DNA of 33,830 nucleotides from Actinomycetota bacterium (GCA_016185305.1 JACPNV010000010.1:1-33830); one strand, 5' to 3'; positions 1 to 8,195 are shown, counted from the stretch's first letter. Made by a program: numbers and translations. Notes: generated by a model not told the origin, from the letters alone.

Positions 1-128
1 AGGGCACCAACTCACTCGTCCAAGCCGCCAAACGCCGGGCACGCGGGTACCGCTCCAAAGCCAAGATGATCACCATCATCTACCTCATCGCCGGCAAACT
101 CCCGTTACCCGAAATCCACACGATCTAG
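1..128 (+). CDS. Transposase C-terminus, partial (ISL3-like)
   Basis: The open frame enters from the left edge and stops at TAG 126-128. It encodes about 41 residues: GTNSLVQAAKRRARGYRS, then a hydrophobic stretch with IIYLIAGKL. The pattern N-S-L-x-Q-x-A-K-x-x-A-R-G-Y/F-R is the usual C-terminal end of ISL3-family DDE transposases (recognised from memory of the family, not searched). The catalytic part lies outside the window. The identical tail is encoded at 33701-33830 on the other strand. Confidence 0.7.
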   Translation, partial: GTNSLVQAAKRRARGYRSKAKMITIIYLIAGKLPLPEIHTI

Positions 129-137
129 CGAGGAGCC
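1..137 (+). mobile_element. 3' end of an ISL3-like insertion sequence (copy 1)
   Basis: The first 137 bases recur exactly, inverted, at 33692-33828. Identity stops sharply after position 137, nine bases past the transposase stop, so that is probably the IS end. Read inwards the end is GGCTCCTCGCTAG, which fits the GGCTC-type start of ISL3-family terminal repeats. Only this end is in the window, so the other repeat and any target duplication cannot be checked. Confidence 0.75.
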
Positions 138-220
138 TGAATTCTCGACCCGGGGCGGGGATCCGCTGACGGCCGTCAACCTGATCCGTGTCGGCCAACC
201 TCACCGGCTGCACCTCAACC

Positions 221-1471
221 TCATGTGGCCTCGCCAGCCGACCAGAGCGCGGCGATCGGGAGCGCAGCGATCTGGTCCGTCAGGGCGAACGCAGACGGCC
301 CGGTGTGGAAGACCACGCCCGCCAGGAACCGCTCACCGAGGCGGTCCCGCATCCATTCGAGGTGCGCGGCATCACCACGGTTCGGTGCTGCCGTTGCCTT
401 GACCTCGATCGCCACGACTCGCCCTACGCCGAACTCGGCCAGGAGGTCGACCTCGTGGCGCCCGTTCTTCTCGCGCACGTGGAACAGGCTGGGACGCCCA
501 GCGCTCGCTGCGAACTCGGGCCGGAGCTGAGCGGCGACGAAGGTGTCGAGCAGCCGTCCGAGCAAGTCGCCGTCGCGGAGCACACCTTCGAGATCGATCC
601 TCAGTGCCGCTCCGACGAGCGAAGGATCGGTGACGTAGCGCTTCGGCGTCTTGACGAGCCGAGCGAGCCGATTCGTGAACCAGGCCGGAACGGCATCGAG
701 CACGAAGAGATCCGACAGCAAGCGGTCGTAGGCATCCGCTGTCTTCTTGTCGACGTTCGCCGCCTCATAGATCGTCGCGTTGCTCACGATCCCCGCCGAG
801 TTCAGCGCGAGGACCTGGAAGTATCGGGCGAGTCTCGCAGGATCACGGCCCGAGAGGCCGGCCGCGTCACGGGTGATGAGCTGTTCGAGGTAGCTCGCGA
901 GCCAACGCTGGCGCCCGCGCCCCCCGAGCTCGATCGCCGCCTCCGGGAACCCTCCGCGAAGCGTCAGGTCGACGTATTCCGGAAGGGTCGGCGCCGGTCC
1001 CGCGACCCCCAGCGAGAGAGCGTCGCCGGCAGCGATGACGTCGATCGGGTTCGGCCCCGAGGTCTTGCCGACCAGCTCACGTTGGTTGAGGGTGTACATC
1101 GGGAGACGGACCAGACGGCCGGTCCCGGGCCAGGTCTCTGCCTCCAGGTCTGCTCGCACGCTCCCCGTCAGCACGAACCTGCCTGGACGCCGATCATCAT
1201 CGACAGCTCGCTTGACAGCGGCGAGCACCTCGGGGACGCCCTGCCACTCGTCGAGCAAGACGGGTTCGTCGAAGCTGGCCAACGCCGCATCAGTATCTGC
1301 TACGAAGGCCGCCGCCTCCGCCGGACTGTCGAGACGGACGATGCTCGACGCGTGCCGACGGGCGGTCGTGGTCTTGCCCGCGCCCCGAGGCCCCACGAGG
1401 AGGAGCGCGGGGTGCTCTCGAATCGCCTCGGCCAGTTCCTCATCGACGATCCTCGGGACGTAGTTCGGCAC
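221..1471 (-). CDS. AAA+ ATPase with C-terminal DUF4143 domain (first of two)
   Basis: 416 residues from GTG 1471. An N-terminal AAA_14-type P-loop domain carries Walker A GPRGAGKT (residues 27-34) and Walker B VLLDEWQ near residue 75, followed by FVLTGS. The second half matches DUF4143, and its end carries HEVDLL...AIEVKAT, the D...ExK arrangement of PD-(D/E)XK nuclease-like folds. Proteins of this type are widespread in Actinobacteria and their role is not established; a DNA-related or conflict role is possible but inferred. The start follows a TAGGCT box by six bases. It is only distantly similar to the second copy at 1950-3218 (clearly alignable, many substitutions), so the two are not a recent tandem duplication. 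It ends about 85 bp from the IS end. Confidence 0.88.
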   Translation of the reverse strand: MPNYVPRIVDEELAEAIREHPALLLVGPRGAGKTTTARRHASSIVRLDSPAEAAAFVADTDAALASFDEPVLLDEWQGVPEVLAAVKRAVDDDRRPGRFVLTGSVRADLEAETWPGTGRLVRLPMYTLNQRELVGKTSGPNPIDVIAAGDALSLGVAGPAPTLPEYVDLTLRGGFPEAAIELGGRGRQRWLASYLEQLITRDAAGLSGRDPARLARYFQVLALNSAGIVSNATIYEAANVDKKTADAYDRLLSDLFVLDAVPAWFTNRLARLVKTPKRYVTDPSLVGAALRIDLEGVLRDGDLLGRLLDTFVAAQLRPEFAASAGRPSLFHVREKNGRHEVDLLAEFGVGRVVAIEVKATAAPNRGDAAHLEWMRDRLGERFLAGVVFHTGPSAFALTDQIAALPIAALWSAGEAT

Positions 1472-1477
1472 CCCAGC

Positions 1478-1483
1478 AGCCTA
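1478..1483 (-). promoter_or_regulatory. -10 box of the first AAA/DUF4143 gene
   Basis: TAGGCT ends six bases before the GTG at 1471, leaving no room for a ribosome binding site. This spacing predicts a leaderless mRNA. Confidence 0.55.
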
Positions 1484-1572
1484 CCCGATTGGACCAGCCG
1501 CTGTTCCCCATATGGACCGTCTCCAAGTACCCAAACAGACCGCGAGATGGTCCCCATCGCGACCACCGAGCC

Positions 1573-1910
1573 TCAACCCGCTGGACCCCACCCACCGCCG
1601 CCGGGCGTGAGCATCCGGAGCACATCGCCGGCCTTCACCTGGATCGTGCACTTGTCCGGCAAGCGCTCCGCCCGGCTCTCGTCGCCACCTGGCAGCAGCC
1701 AGTTCTCCCCACTGCACCGGGCTCGCCGCCGGCCAGACCCCACGGCTGAGAGACGCGCCGCTCGGTGATCAGCGACACCGTCGCGTCGACGAGCACCTGG
1801 AGGTCACGTTCGATCCCCGCGCCGCCGCTCCCCCGCCGCAAGCGCTGGCGCAATACCGGCAGCGGGAACGCTCGCTCCAGCGCCTCGATGGGCGTGTTCT
1901 TCGTATTCGT
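1573..1910 (-). pseudogene. Decayed 3' remnant of a second hyuB (hydantoinase B)
   Basis: This fills the gap between the two AAA genes. It aligns with the last ~340 bases of the intact hyuB (3363-3725) at roughly 85% identity by eye over ~185 compared bases. In the minus-strand frame it reads VLRQRLRRGSGGAG, then ERRVSQPWGLAGGEPGAVG, both as in intact HyuB. One base is then missing from a C run at 1707-1710 (four Cs against five), shifting the frame; in the shifted frame it still ends in TPGGGGWG and a natural stop at 1573-1575. There is also a 21-base deletion near 1815. Similarity ends abruptly at 1910, where unrelated sequence leads into the neighbouring AAA gene. The divergence suggests it came from a related strain or a paralogue rather than a fresh copy. 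Confidence 0.85.
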
Positions 1911-1949
1911 GAACCCGCGTCACCCGCCGAGGTCACCTTCGGACGGCGG

Positions 1950-3218
1950 TCAACCACTCCATAGCTGGTCGACCGAGAGCACATGGAGACGTTCTTCGGA
2001 CGTGTACGACTGCGCGCCGAGGTGGAGCACGACCCCTGCGATGAACGCGGAACCGGCGGCGTCGCGGAGCTTGCGCAGCGGCGCGATCTCGCGAGGGTCG
2101 ACACGCTGCGAGGCCTTGACCTCGACCCCGACGACACCACCGTCGTCTCGTTCCACGACGAGGTCCACCTCGTCGCCGTCGCGGGTCCTCCAGTGGCCGA
2201 CACCGGAGACGCCGTCGAGCCACGACGCCTGCTTCATGAGCTCCCCCACCACGAACGTCTCGAGGAGGTGACCGAGCTCGGTGAGCGCCGTCGGGTCCCG
2301 GCGGGCGAGCTTGTCCGGGGTGAGGCGTAGCAGGCGCGCCGCCACACCTGAGTCGACAACGTGGATCTTCGGACGCGACGCCGCTCTCGAGCTGAGCGTC
2401 GTTCCCCACGCCGGCAACCTGTGCACCAGGAACACGGCTTCGAGCAACCGGAGGTAGTTGTCCGCCGTTCGTTCGCTGACGTGAAGAGCCTGCGCGGCAC
2501 GAGTGAGGTTGAGGACCTGCCCGGTCTGGCTGGCTAGACGCTCCAAGAGCTTCGGAAGAACGGCCGCCTGCTCCACCCGGGCGAGCTCTCGCACATCGCG
2601 CTCAACCGTGAGCCGCACGTAGTCGTCGAACCATCGGGAGCGGCCGGCTGCCGTGCCGCGAGCCAGAGGGATCGGAAAGCCTCCTGCGACGATCCGTTCG
2701 ACGTACTCCTCGCGTGCCACGCTCGACGTTCGTCCGGTCAGCTCACCTGCCTCGCCGGCGAAGAGCCGGCCGAGCAGATGTTCTTCGACTCCGACGATCT
2801 CGCCCTGCGACAGCGGGTACACCGGGAGCCGGTGGAGCCGTCCCGTGAGCGCCTGAGCGGCTGCCGGCAACGATTCGTGGCGAGCCGAACCGGTGAGGAC
2901 GAACCGGCCCGGTCGTCCGTCCCGATTCAGCTCCGCCTTGATGGCGTCGAGGACGAGCGGCACGTGCTGGTACTCGTCGATGCACACGGGCTCAGGCCCG
3001 GCGACGAAGGTCGCCGGATCCGATGCCACCGCATCTCGGGTGGCGACGTCGTCCAGGTCGAGCAGGCGAGCTCCCGACTCGTTCGCCAGGCGGCCGAGGA
3101 GCGTGGACTTGCCCACGGATCTGGGACCCTGCAGGAGCAGGACCGGCTCCTCACGGAACCGGTCGAGCGCGACCGCCTCGACCCGTCTCGAAACGATGCC
3201 GCTGAGAATAGGGTTCAC
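1950..3218 (-). CDS. AAA+ ATPase with C-terminal DUF4143 domain (second)
   Basis: 422 residues from GTG 3218. Walker A is GPRSVGKS (residues 31-38), with CIDEYQ as Walker B and FVLTGS following. A helical middle contains a likely winged-helix segment (LNLTRAAQALHVSERTADNYL), and the DUF4143 end carries GDEVDLVVE...GVEVKAS, a PD-(D/E)XK-like core. An ATG at 3323 would add 35 residues with no family resemblance, whereas GTG 3218 lies eight bases after TAGGGT, so I chose GTG. The gene sits 144 bp downstream of intact hyuB, and the hyuB remnant lies just past its 3' end. Function is unknown; the ATPase plus nuclease-like fold points to nucleic acid transactions (inference). Confidence 0.88.
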   Translation of the reverse strand: MNPILSGIVSRRVEAVALDRFREEPVLLLQGPRSVGKSTLLGRLANESGARLLDLDDVATRDAVASDPATFVAGPEPVCIDEYQHVPLVLDAIKAELNRDGRPGRFVLTGSARHESLPAAAQALTGRLHRLPVYPLSQGEIVGVEEHLLGRLFAGEAGELTGRTSSVAREEYVERIVAGGFPIPLARGTAAGRSRWFDDYVRLTVERDVRELARVEQAAVLPKLLERLASQTGQVLNLTRAAQALHVSERTADNYLRLLEAVFLVHRLPAWGTTLSSRAASRPKIHVVDSGVAARLLRLTPDKLARRDPTALTELGHLLETFVVGELMKQASWLDGVSGVGHWRTRDGDEVDLVVERDDGGVVGVEVKASQRVDPREIAPLRKLRDAAGSAFIAGVVLHLGAQSYTSEERLHVLSVDQLWSG

Positions 3219-3226
3219 GGTCGCCC

Positions 3227-3247
3227 ACCCTATCCGCAACTTGCGGA
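3227..3247 (-). promoter_or_regulatory. Promoter and dyad of the second AAA/DUF4143 gene
   Basis: TAGGGT (3232-3227, minus strand) lies eight bases before the GTG. Touching it upstream is a perfect 15-bp palindrome with a single central base (3233-3247, TCCGCAA-C-TTGCGGA). A further TTGCGG half-site occurs at 3264-3269. The position is typical for a repressor operator, but no cognate regulator was identified. Confidence 0.45.
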
Positions 3248-3362
3248 ATTGGAGGGCATTCTCTTGCGGTTTTGGAGCCCCCGTGCCTGCGGAACTGGAG
3301 AGGCGACTCCGGTGCTGGACCACCGGTCGGTCCCGCCTTGGACCGCACCGGTCCCACGGAAC

Positions 3363-4994
3363 TCAGCGAGCCACCTCGCCCCAGCCGCCCCCGCCCGGCG
3401 TCAGCATGCGCAGGACGTCGCCGGACTTGAGCTGGATCGTGCACTTGTCGGGCAGGCGCTCCGCCTTCGACTCATCGCCGCCGGGCAGCAGCCAGTTCTC
3501 CCCCACCGCTCCGGGCTCGCCTCCCGCCAGTCCCCACGGCTGCGAGACCCGCCGCTCGGTGATCAGCGACACGGTCGCATCGACGAGCACCTGGAGATCG
3601 CGCTCGATGCCCTCTCCGCCGGCGGACCATCCCGCGCCGCCGCTCCCCCGCCGCAGCCGCTGCCGGAGTACCCGCATCGGGAACGCCCGTTCCAGCGCCT
3701 CGATCGGAGTATTTTTCGTATTTGTCATGTTCGTGTGGATTCCGGACTGCCCGGGCACGCCCACGGGCGACTGGTGTCCTTCGTCGACCGTGTTGGTCAT
3801 GCAGCTGTGGATGCCCGACATCCCGCCACCGAACGAACGGCCGCCCTGTCCTCCGCCGACGGTCTCGTAGTACACCCACTCGTGTTTGCCCGACGGGCCG
3901 TCGAGCGTACCGCCGATCAACACGTTGTTCATCGTGCCCTGCGATGCCGCGCCGACACCCTGCGGGAGTGCTTGCGAGATCGCTCCGAGGCAGACGTCGG
4001 CGACACGCTGGCTCACCTCGAGGTTGCCGGCGCCGACCGCAGCAGGCGGAACCGCGTTGACGATCGTGCCGGCCGACGCGACGACGTGAACAGGTCGAAG
4101 CGCTCCGCCATTCGCGGGAATCGTCGGGTCGACAACCGAGCGAAGTGCGTAGGCGACGGACGAGACGGTGACGGCCTCCACCGCGTTGACGTTGCCCGCT
4201 CGCTGGGGATCCGTGCCCGCGAAGTCGAACGTGATCTCATCGCCCGAGATCGTCATCGAGACGCTGATGCGCGTCGGTCGTTGCTGGTCCGCGCCCGGCC
4301 CGAACGAGTCGATGACGTCATTGAAGTTCCACGTGCCGTCAGGAAGCTCGCGGAGCGCAGCGCGCATGCGCCGCTCGCCGTAGTCGAGGATCTCGTCGAG
4401 GGGTTCGCCGGCAAGGGCGACCAGGCGTTCACGGCCGACCGCGTTGGCGCCTCGTTGCGCGTCGAGATCGCCGCGTCGCTCGTCCGGCGTGCGCGAGTTG
4501 GTCACGAGCAGCTCGACGACTTCGTCGGTGAGGCGAACTGGCGGGATGCGCAATCCCTCCTGGTAGATCTCGGTCGCGCCCGCGGGTAGCGACCCGGGCG
4601 CGCCGCCACCGACGTCGGCGTGGTGGGCGCGGTTGGCGACCCAGCCGACGATTCGATCGTCCACGTGGCACGGCTCGACGAGCGTGATGTCGTTGAGGTG
4701 CGTGCCCCCCGCGTAGGGATCGTTGAGGATCACGTTGTCGCCTGGTTGCAGTGCCCGTCCCCCGTTGAACGCATCGAGCGCGGCGGCGACGGAGGCGGGC
4801 ATGGATCCGAGGTGCACCGGGATGTTCTCGGCCTGCGCGAGCAACTCACCATCCGGAGTGAAGAGCGCGCACGAGTAGTCGGCCCGTTCCTTGATGTTGG
4901 GACTGAACGCCGCTCGACGCAGGACCGCGCTCATCTCGTCGGCGACACCCGTGAGGCGGGAGATCAGGATCTGCAGCGACGCCGGATCGAGCAC
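3363..4994 (-). CDS. hyuB: Hydantoinase/oxoprolinase subunit B
   Basis: 543 residues, a usual length for the HyuB family (N-methylhydantoinase B / 5-oxoprolinase C-terminal half). Together with HyuA it is expected to open a cyclic amide ring, hydantoin- or 5-oxoproline-like, using ATP. Visible family motifs are the N-terminal DPASLQILISRLTGVADEM, NDPYAGGTHLNDI, the glycine-rich GGGQGGRSFGGGMSG and the C-terminal GGGGWG. The open frame continues upstream to 5582 through the 61-bp repeats, but that extension is low-complexity and unlike HyuB. The GTG at 4994, directly before the LDPASLQ start of the family, is therefore chosen. CAGTAT lies five bases before it. hyuA ends 217 bp upstream, an unusually large gap for this pair. 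The true substrate cannot be read from the sequence. Confidence 0.92.
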   Translation of the reverse strand: MLDPASLQILISRLTGVADEMSAVLRRAAFSPNIKERADYSCALFTPDGELLAQAENIPVHLGSMPASVAAALDAFNGGRALQPGDNVILNDPYAGGTHLNDITLVEPCHVDDRIVGWVANRAHHADVGGGAPGSLPAGATEIYQEGLRIPPVRLTDEVVELLVTNSRTPDERRGDLDAQRGANAVGRERLVALAGEPLDEILDYGERRMRAALRELPDGTWNFNDVIDSFGPGADQQRPTRISVSMTISGDEITFDFAGTDPQRAGNVNAVEAVTVSSVAYALRSVVDPTIPANGGALRPVHVVASAGTIVNAVPPAAVGAGNLEVSQRVADVCLGAISQALPQGVGAASQGTMNNVLIGGTLDGPSGKHEWVYYETVGGGQGGRSFGGGMSGIHSCMTNTVDEGHQSPVGVPGQSGIHTNMTNTKNTPIEALERAFPMRVLRQRLRRGSGGAGWSAGGEGIERDLQVLVDATVSLITERRVSQPWGLAGGEPGAVGENWLLPGGDESKAERLPDKCTIQLKSGDVLRMLTPGGGGWGEVAR

Positions 4995-5023
4995 ACCACA
5001 TACTGTCCCACTACGCCCCGCCC

Positions 5024-5197
5024 CAACCGGGCCGCCACACGCGCCACAAACAGCGCGCCCCACGGCCCAGATCGAGGCCCACGCCAACCGGGCCGCCACA
5101 CGCGCCACAAACAGCGCGCCCCACGGCCCAGATCGAGGCCCACGCCAACCGGGCCGCCACGCGCGCCACAAACAGCGCGCCCCACGGCCCAGATCGA
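5024..5197. repeat. 61-bp tandem repeat, three units, each a hairpin
   Basis: Units begin at 5024, 5085 and 5146; the last is partial (52 bases) with one substitution. Each unit can fold: GGGCCG pairs with CGGCCC, then a symmetric 5x5 internal loop, then CGCGC pairs with GCGCG around the eight-base loop CACAAACA. The array occupies most of the 217-bp gap between hyuA (stop 5212) and hyuB (start 4994). A 61-bp period is not a multiple of three, so it is not a coding repeat. It may stabilise or attenuate the intercistronic mRNA (inference). Confidence 0.9.
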
Positions 5198-5211
5198 CGC
5201 CGGGTCGGCGG

Positions 5212-7026
5212 TCAGCCCCGGCGGAGGATGAGCGCGCCGGTATCGGCGTGGGGCTCGGCCATCCAGCCGGCGGGAATCCAGATCGTGCAGTCCGGCTCGG
5301 CAACGACGGCCGGTCCCGTAGCGGCCGACCGTATGACGGGCGGAAGGTCGTCGATGCCGACGGGCGACTTCCTTCGGGCGGTCGCCCGGACGGCGACGAC
5401 TTCGATCGCATCGTCCGGGCGGGAGTAGCCGTTGCGGCGCTCGTGCTCGGCGTGGAACGCCAAGACGTTCTCGACGCGAAGCTCGTGGCTCTGACCCGCG
5501 TACCGGCAGTCGACGAAGGACTCGGTGCGCGACGTGACGGCACGATCGCTCCCCAACTCCGCGAACAGGCGGGCGGCTGCACGCCTCTCCAGATCGATCA
5601 TCGCTTGGCCCGTCTCACCCACGGGCCGGCCAGGTGCCCACGACTCGACGAGGTCGAGCTGGCGGGCGGCGCACATGATGCCCACCGCGGAGAACACGCC
5701 GGCGCGAGGCGGGACGATCACGGCAGGCATGCCGAGCACATCGGCAAGGTCGCACGCGTGCAACGGGCCGGCGCCGCCGAAGGCGACGAGCGCGAGCCCG
5801 CGAGGATCGACTCCGCGTTCGACGGAGACTCGACGCAACGCCTGCTCCATGTTGGCGTTCACGACCGCCACGACCCCTTCTGCCGCGACGCCCGCATGCG
5901 CCAGAGAGCGCCGGGCCGCGTCGCTGTCGAGCGCGCGCAAACCGGGGAACGACTCGCCCTCGGGGATGCGACCGAGGGCCAGGTTCGCGTCGGTCACGGT
6001 CGGCTCGGTGCCGCCCCTCCCATAACACGCGGGCCCGGGCACGGCGCCGGCCGACTCCGGACCGACGACCAGCGCTCCGCCGCTGTCGATCCGCGCGATG
6101 GAGCCGCCGCCCGCTCCGATCGTCTCGACGTCAAGCGCGGGCAGCCGGACCGGGAGTCCCGCAACCGACCGCTCGGCTGCCGGTTCGGGCTTGCCGTCGA
6201 GCACGAGGCACACGTCGGTCGACGTGCCGCCCATGTCGAAGGTGATCGCGTTGGGGACGCCGCAGCGCGTCGCGAGCGCCGCGGCGGCCGCGACGCCGCC
6301 GGCCGGACCAGACAGCAACAGGCGCGCGGGTTGCTCCGCGGCCTCGTCGGCGATCGTGAGGCCACCCGCGGACGTCATCACCATCACCGAAGCACCGAGG
6401 TCACCGAGACCGCGGACGTAGTCTCGGCACCTCGGGCGCAGGTACGCGTTGACGGCGGTCGTCACCGTCCGTTCGTACTCCCGGAACTCCGGACTCAGCT
6501 CGTGCGACGCGGTCACGTCGTAGCCCCGGGACCGGAGCGCGGCCGCCACCGCTTGTTCATGCGCAGGGTTCAGGTCACTGTGAAGGAGCACGACGGCAAC
6601 CGCTTCGATGCTCTCGTCGAGCGGGGGCAACGACGACAGGTCCACCGGCTCGACCTCGGAACCGTCGGCGGCCAACCGCCCTCGCACCTCGTACCGCCAC
6701 TCGCGCGGCACCAGCGGTTCGGGCCGATCGGCCGACTGGTCATAGAGCGACGGGCGGTCCTGCCGCGCGATCTCGATGACGTCGGCGAAGCCCTCGTTGG
6801 TGACGAGCGCGATTCGCGCGCCCTTCCGTTCCAACAACGCGTTGGTGGCAACGGTCGTGCCATGGCACAACTGATCGAGCGCGTCACCGTCGGCCAACAA
6901 CTCGCGCAAACCATCACGAACCGCCCGGCCCGGATCGGCCGGCGTCGACGGAACCTTGGCGATGCGTCCCGACGTGTCGACGAGATCGGTGAACGTTCCT
7001 CCGGTGTCCGACCCGATCCGCAGCAT
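5212..7026 (-). CDS. hyuA: Hydantoinase/oxoprolinase subunit A
   Basis: 604 residues. The protein begins MLRIGSDTGGTFTDLV, the hallmark phosphate-binding start of the hydantoinase/oxoprolinase N-terminal domain. CHGTTVATNALLER follows, then the A domain with FDMGGTSTDV (actin-like ATPase phosphate loop), ETIGAGGGSIA and GRGG. It should be the ATP-using subunit acting with HyuB on a hydantoin- or 5-oxoproline-type ring (family knowledge). Start ATG 7026 is nine bases after TAGCGT. It lies 41 bp downstream of the nitronate monooxygenase gene on the same strand and may also be read through from it. No transporter or N-carbamoylase is nearby to fix the substrate. Confidence 0.93.
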   Translation of the reverse strand: MLRIGSDTGGTFTDLVDTSGRIAKVPSTPADPGRAVRDGLRELLADGDALDQLCHGTTVATNALLERKGARIALVTNEGFADVIEIARQDRPSLYDQSADRPEPLVPREWRYEVRGRLAADGSEVEPVDLSSLPPLDESIEAVAVVLLHSDLNPAHEQAVAAALRSRGYDVTASHELSPEFREYERTVTTAVNAYLRPRCRDYVRGLGDLGASVMVMTSAGGLTIADEAAEQPARLLLSGPAGGVAAAAALATRCGVPNAITFDMGGTSTDVCLVLDGKPEPAAERSVAGLPVRLPALDVETIGAGGGSIARIDSGGALVVGPESAGAVPGPACYGRGGTEPTVTDANLALGRIPEGESFPGLRALDSDAARRSLAHAGVAAEGVVAVVNANMEQALRRVSVERGVDPRGLALVAFGGAGPLHACDLADVLGMPAVIVPPRAGVFSAVGIMCAARQLDLVESWAPGRPVGETGQAMIDLERRAAARLFAELGSDRAVTSRTESFVDCRYAGQSHELRVENVLAFHAEHERRNGYSRPDDAIEVVAVRATARRKSPVGIDDLPPVIRSAATGPAVVAEPDCTIWIPAGWMAEPHADTGALILRRG

Positions 7027-7035
7027 CGCCCGCGA

Positions 7036-7041
7036 ACGCTA
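7036..7041 (-). promoter_or_regulatory. -10 box of hyuA
   Basis: TAGCGT on the minus strand, nine bases before ATG 7026. It implies a very short leader or none, and a hyuA promoter separate from the upstream nitronate monooxygenase gene. Confidence 0.45.
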
Positions 7042-7067
7042 CCGCCGGCGTGACGTGGGTACGAGGA

Positions 7068-8186
7068 TCAGGCGCCGTGCATGAGCTTGTCGAGGCGCTC
7101 GGTGGCCTCGATGCACTCCTCGACCATCTCGTAGATGACGTCGCGGCTCTTGCGGACCTTGTTCATGTGGCCGACGATCTGGCCGACGGGGTTGAAGCCG
7201 ACCTTTTGTGCCTTGTCCGGGTATTGGTGATGACGGGCGACCATCTCGCCGGTGACCATGAACTGCAGCGGCATGCCGAGCGGCTTGGGGTTGTCGGGGC
7301 TCTCCCAGGCGTCGGTCCAGTCGTTGCGGAGCATGCGGCACGGCTTGCCCGTCCAGGACCGCGACCGGACCGTGTCGCGCGAGCCTGCGTCGAAGTACGC
7401 CTGCATCTGCGCCGGCGGCACATCGGCCTCCTCGACGGTGAGCCACAGCGAACCGGTCCACACACCCTGCGCACCCATGGCAAGGGCCGCGGCCATCTGC
7501 CGGCCGGTGCCGATGCCACCCGCGGCGAGCACCGGAACCGGAGCCACCGCGTCGATCACCTCGGGCCACAGCACCATGGAGCCGACCTCGCCGGTGTGCC
7601 CGCCGCCCTCGGTGCCCTGGGCGATGATGATGTCGACCCCCGCGTCCTTGTGATGGCCGGCCTGGTATGCGGAGCCGCACAGCGCCGCCACCTTGCGACC
7701 GGCATGGTGGATCTCGTCGATGATCTCGGCCGGCGGGGTGCCGAGCGCGTTGGCGATCAGCTTGACCTTGTCGTGGTTCAGCGCCGTGTCGATCAGTGGG
7801 CGGGCCGTGGCCTCGGTCCACCCGATCAGCGCGGGTGCCTGGCGCTCGGTCACCTCGGGCACACCGGCATCGGCGTAGAGCTTGCGGGCGAACGAGCGGG
7901 TGTCGTCGGGCACCATCTCGAGCAGATCCTTCTCGAGCTTCACGGGATCGAGCTCGCCCATGCCCTCGTACTTGCCGGGGATCACGACGTCGACAGCGTA
8001 CGGCTTGTCGCCGACGTGCTCGTCGATCCACGCCAGCTCGACCTCGAGCTGGTCGGGACTGAAGCCGACGGCGCCCAGCACGCCGAGCCCGCCGGCGTTG
8101 CTGACGGCGGCGACGACGTCGCGGCAATGGGTGAAAGCAAAGATCGGGAACTCGATGCCGAGCTCGTCGCAGAGTTGGGTGTGCAC
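7068..8186 (-). CDS. Nitronate monooxygenase family flavoprotein
   Basis: 372 residues, a TIM-barrel FMN enzyme of the nitronate monooxygenase (former 2-nitropropane dioxygenase) family. It has the N-terminal IEFPIFAF, the central QGTEGGGHTGEVGS with the family's active-site His, and the phosphate-binding AAGGIGTGRQMAAALAMGA. Members oxidise alkyl nitronates, but many actinobacterial paralogues have unproven substrates. The start is GTG 8186 with a good ribosome binding site (AGGAG), which lies between this gene and the TetR stop nine bases upstream. The two are therefore one transcription unit and TetR probably controls this gene. Confidence 0.88.
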   Translation of the reverse strand: MHTQLCDELGIEFPIFAFTHCRDVVAAVSNAGGLGVLGAVGFSPDQLEVELAWIDEHVGDKPYAVDVVIPGKYEGMGELDPVKLEKDLLEMVPDDTRSFARKLYADAGVPEVTERQAPALIGWTEATARPLIDTALNHDKVKLIANALGTPPAEIIDEIHHAGRKVAALCGSAYQAGHHKDAGVDIIIAQGTEGGGHTGEVGSMVLWPEVIDAVAPVPVLAAGGIGTGRQMAAALAMGAQGVWTGSLWLTVEEADVPPAQMQAYFDAGSRDTVRSRSWTGKPCRMLRNDWTDAWESPDNPKPLGMPLQFMVTGEMVARHHQYPDKAQKVGFNPVGQIVGHMNKVRKSRDVIYEMVEECIEATERLDKLMHGA

Positions 8187-8195
8187 GGGATTCTC

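Noticed and set aside
139..164. EcoRI-, SmaI- and BamHI-like sites in 26 bases next to the IS end, like a cloning polylinker
   Set aside because: The order and spacers do not match a common vector polylinker, SmaI-type sites are frequent in GC-rich DNA, and the sequence continues without a break into the AAA gene region.
188..1768. Long plus-strand open frames over 188-1768, 2778-4589, 4891-7053, 7050-8258, 8301-10823 and 21263-23275
   Set aside because: They are Arg/Pro/Asp-rich antisense shadows of genes on the other strand, with no recognisable domains; this is common in GC-rich DNA.
221..3218. Toxin-antitoxin pair formed by the two AAA genes
   Set aside because: Both are full-length homologues with the same domains, each with its own promoter, and no small partner gene is present.
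5024..5197. CRISPR array
   Set aside because: The units are contiguous with a fixed 61-bp period and no variable spacers, and no cas gene is present.
3363..5582. A 739-residue HyuB starting at 5582
   Set aside because: The first ~195 residues would be translated from the antisense of hyuA and from the 61-bp repeats. The HyuB family begins at the GTG at 4994.
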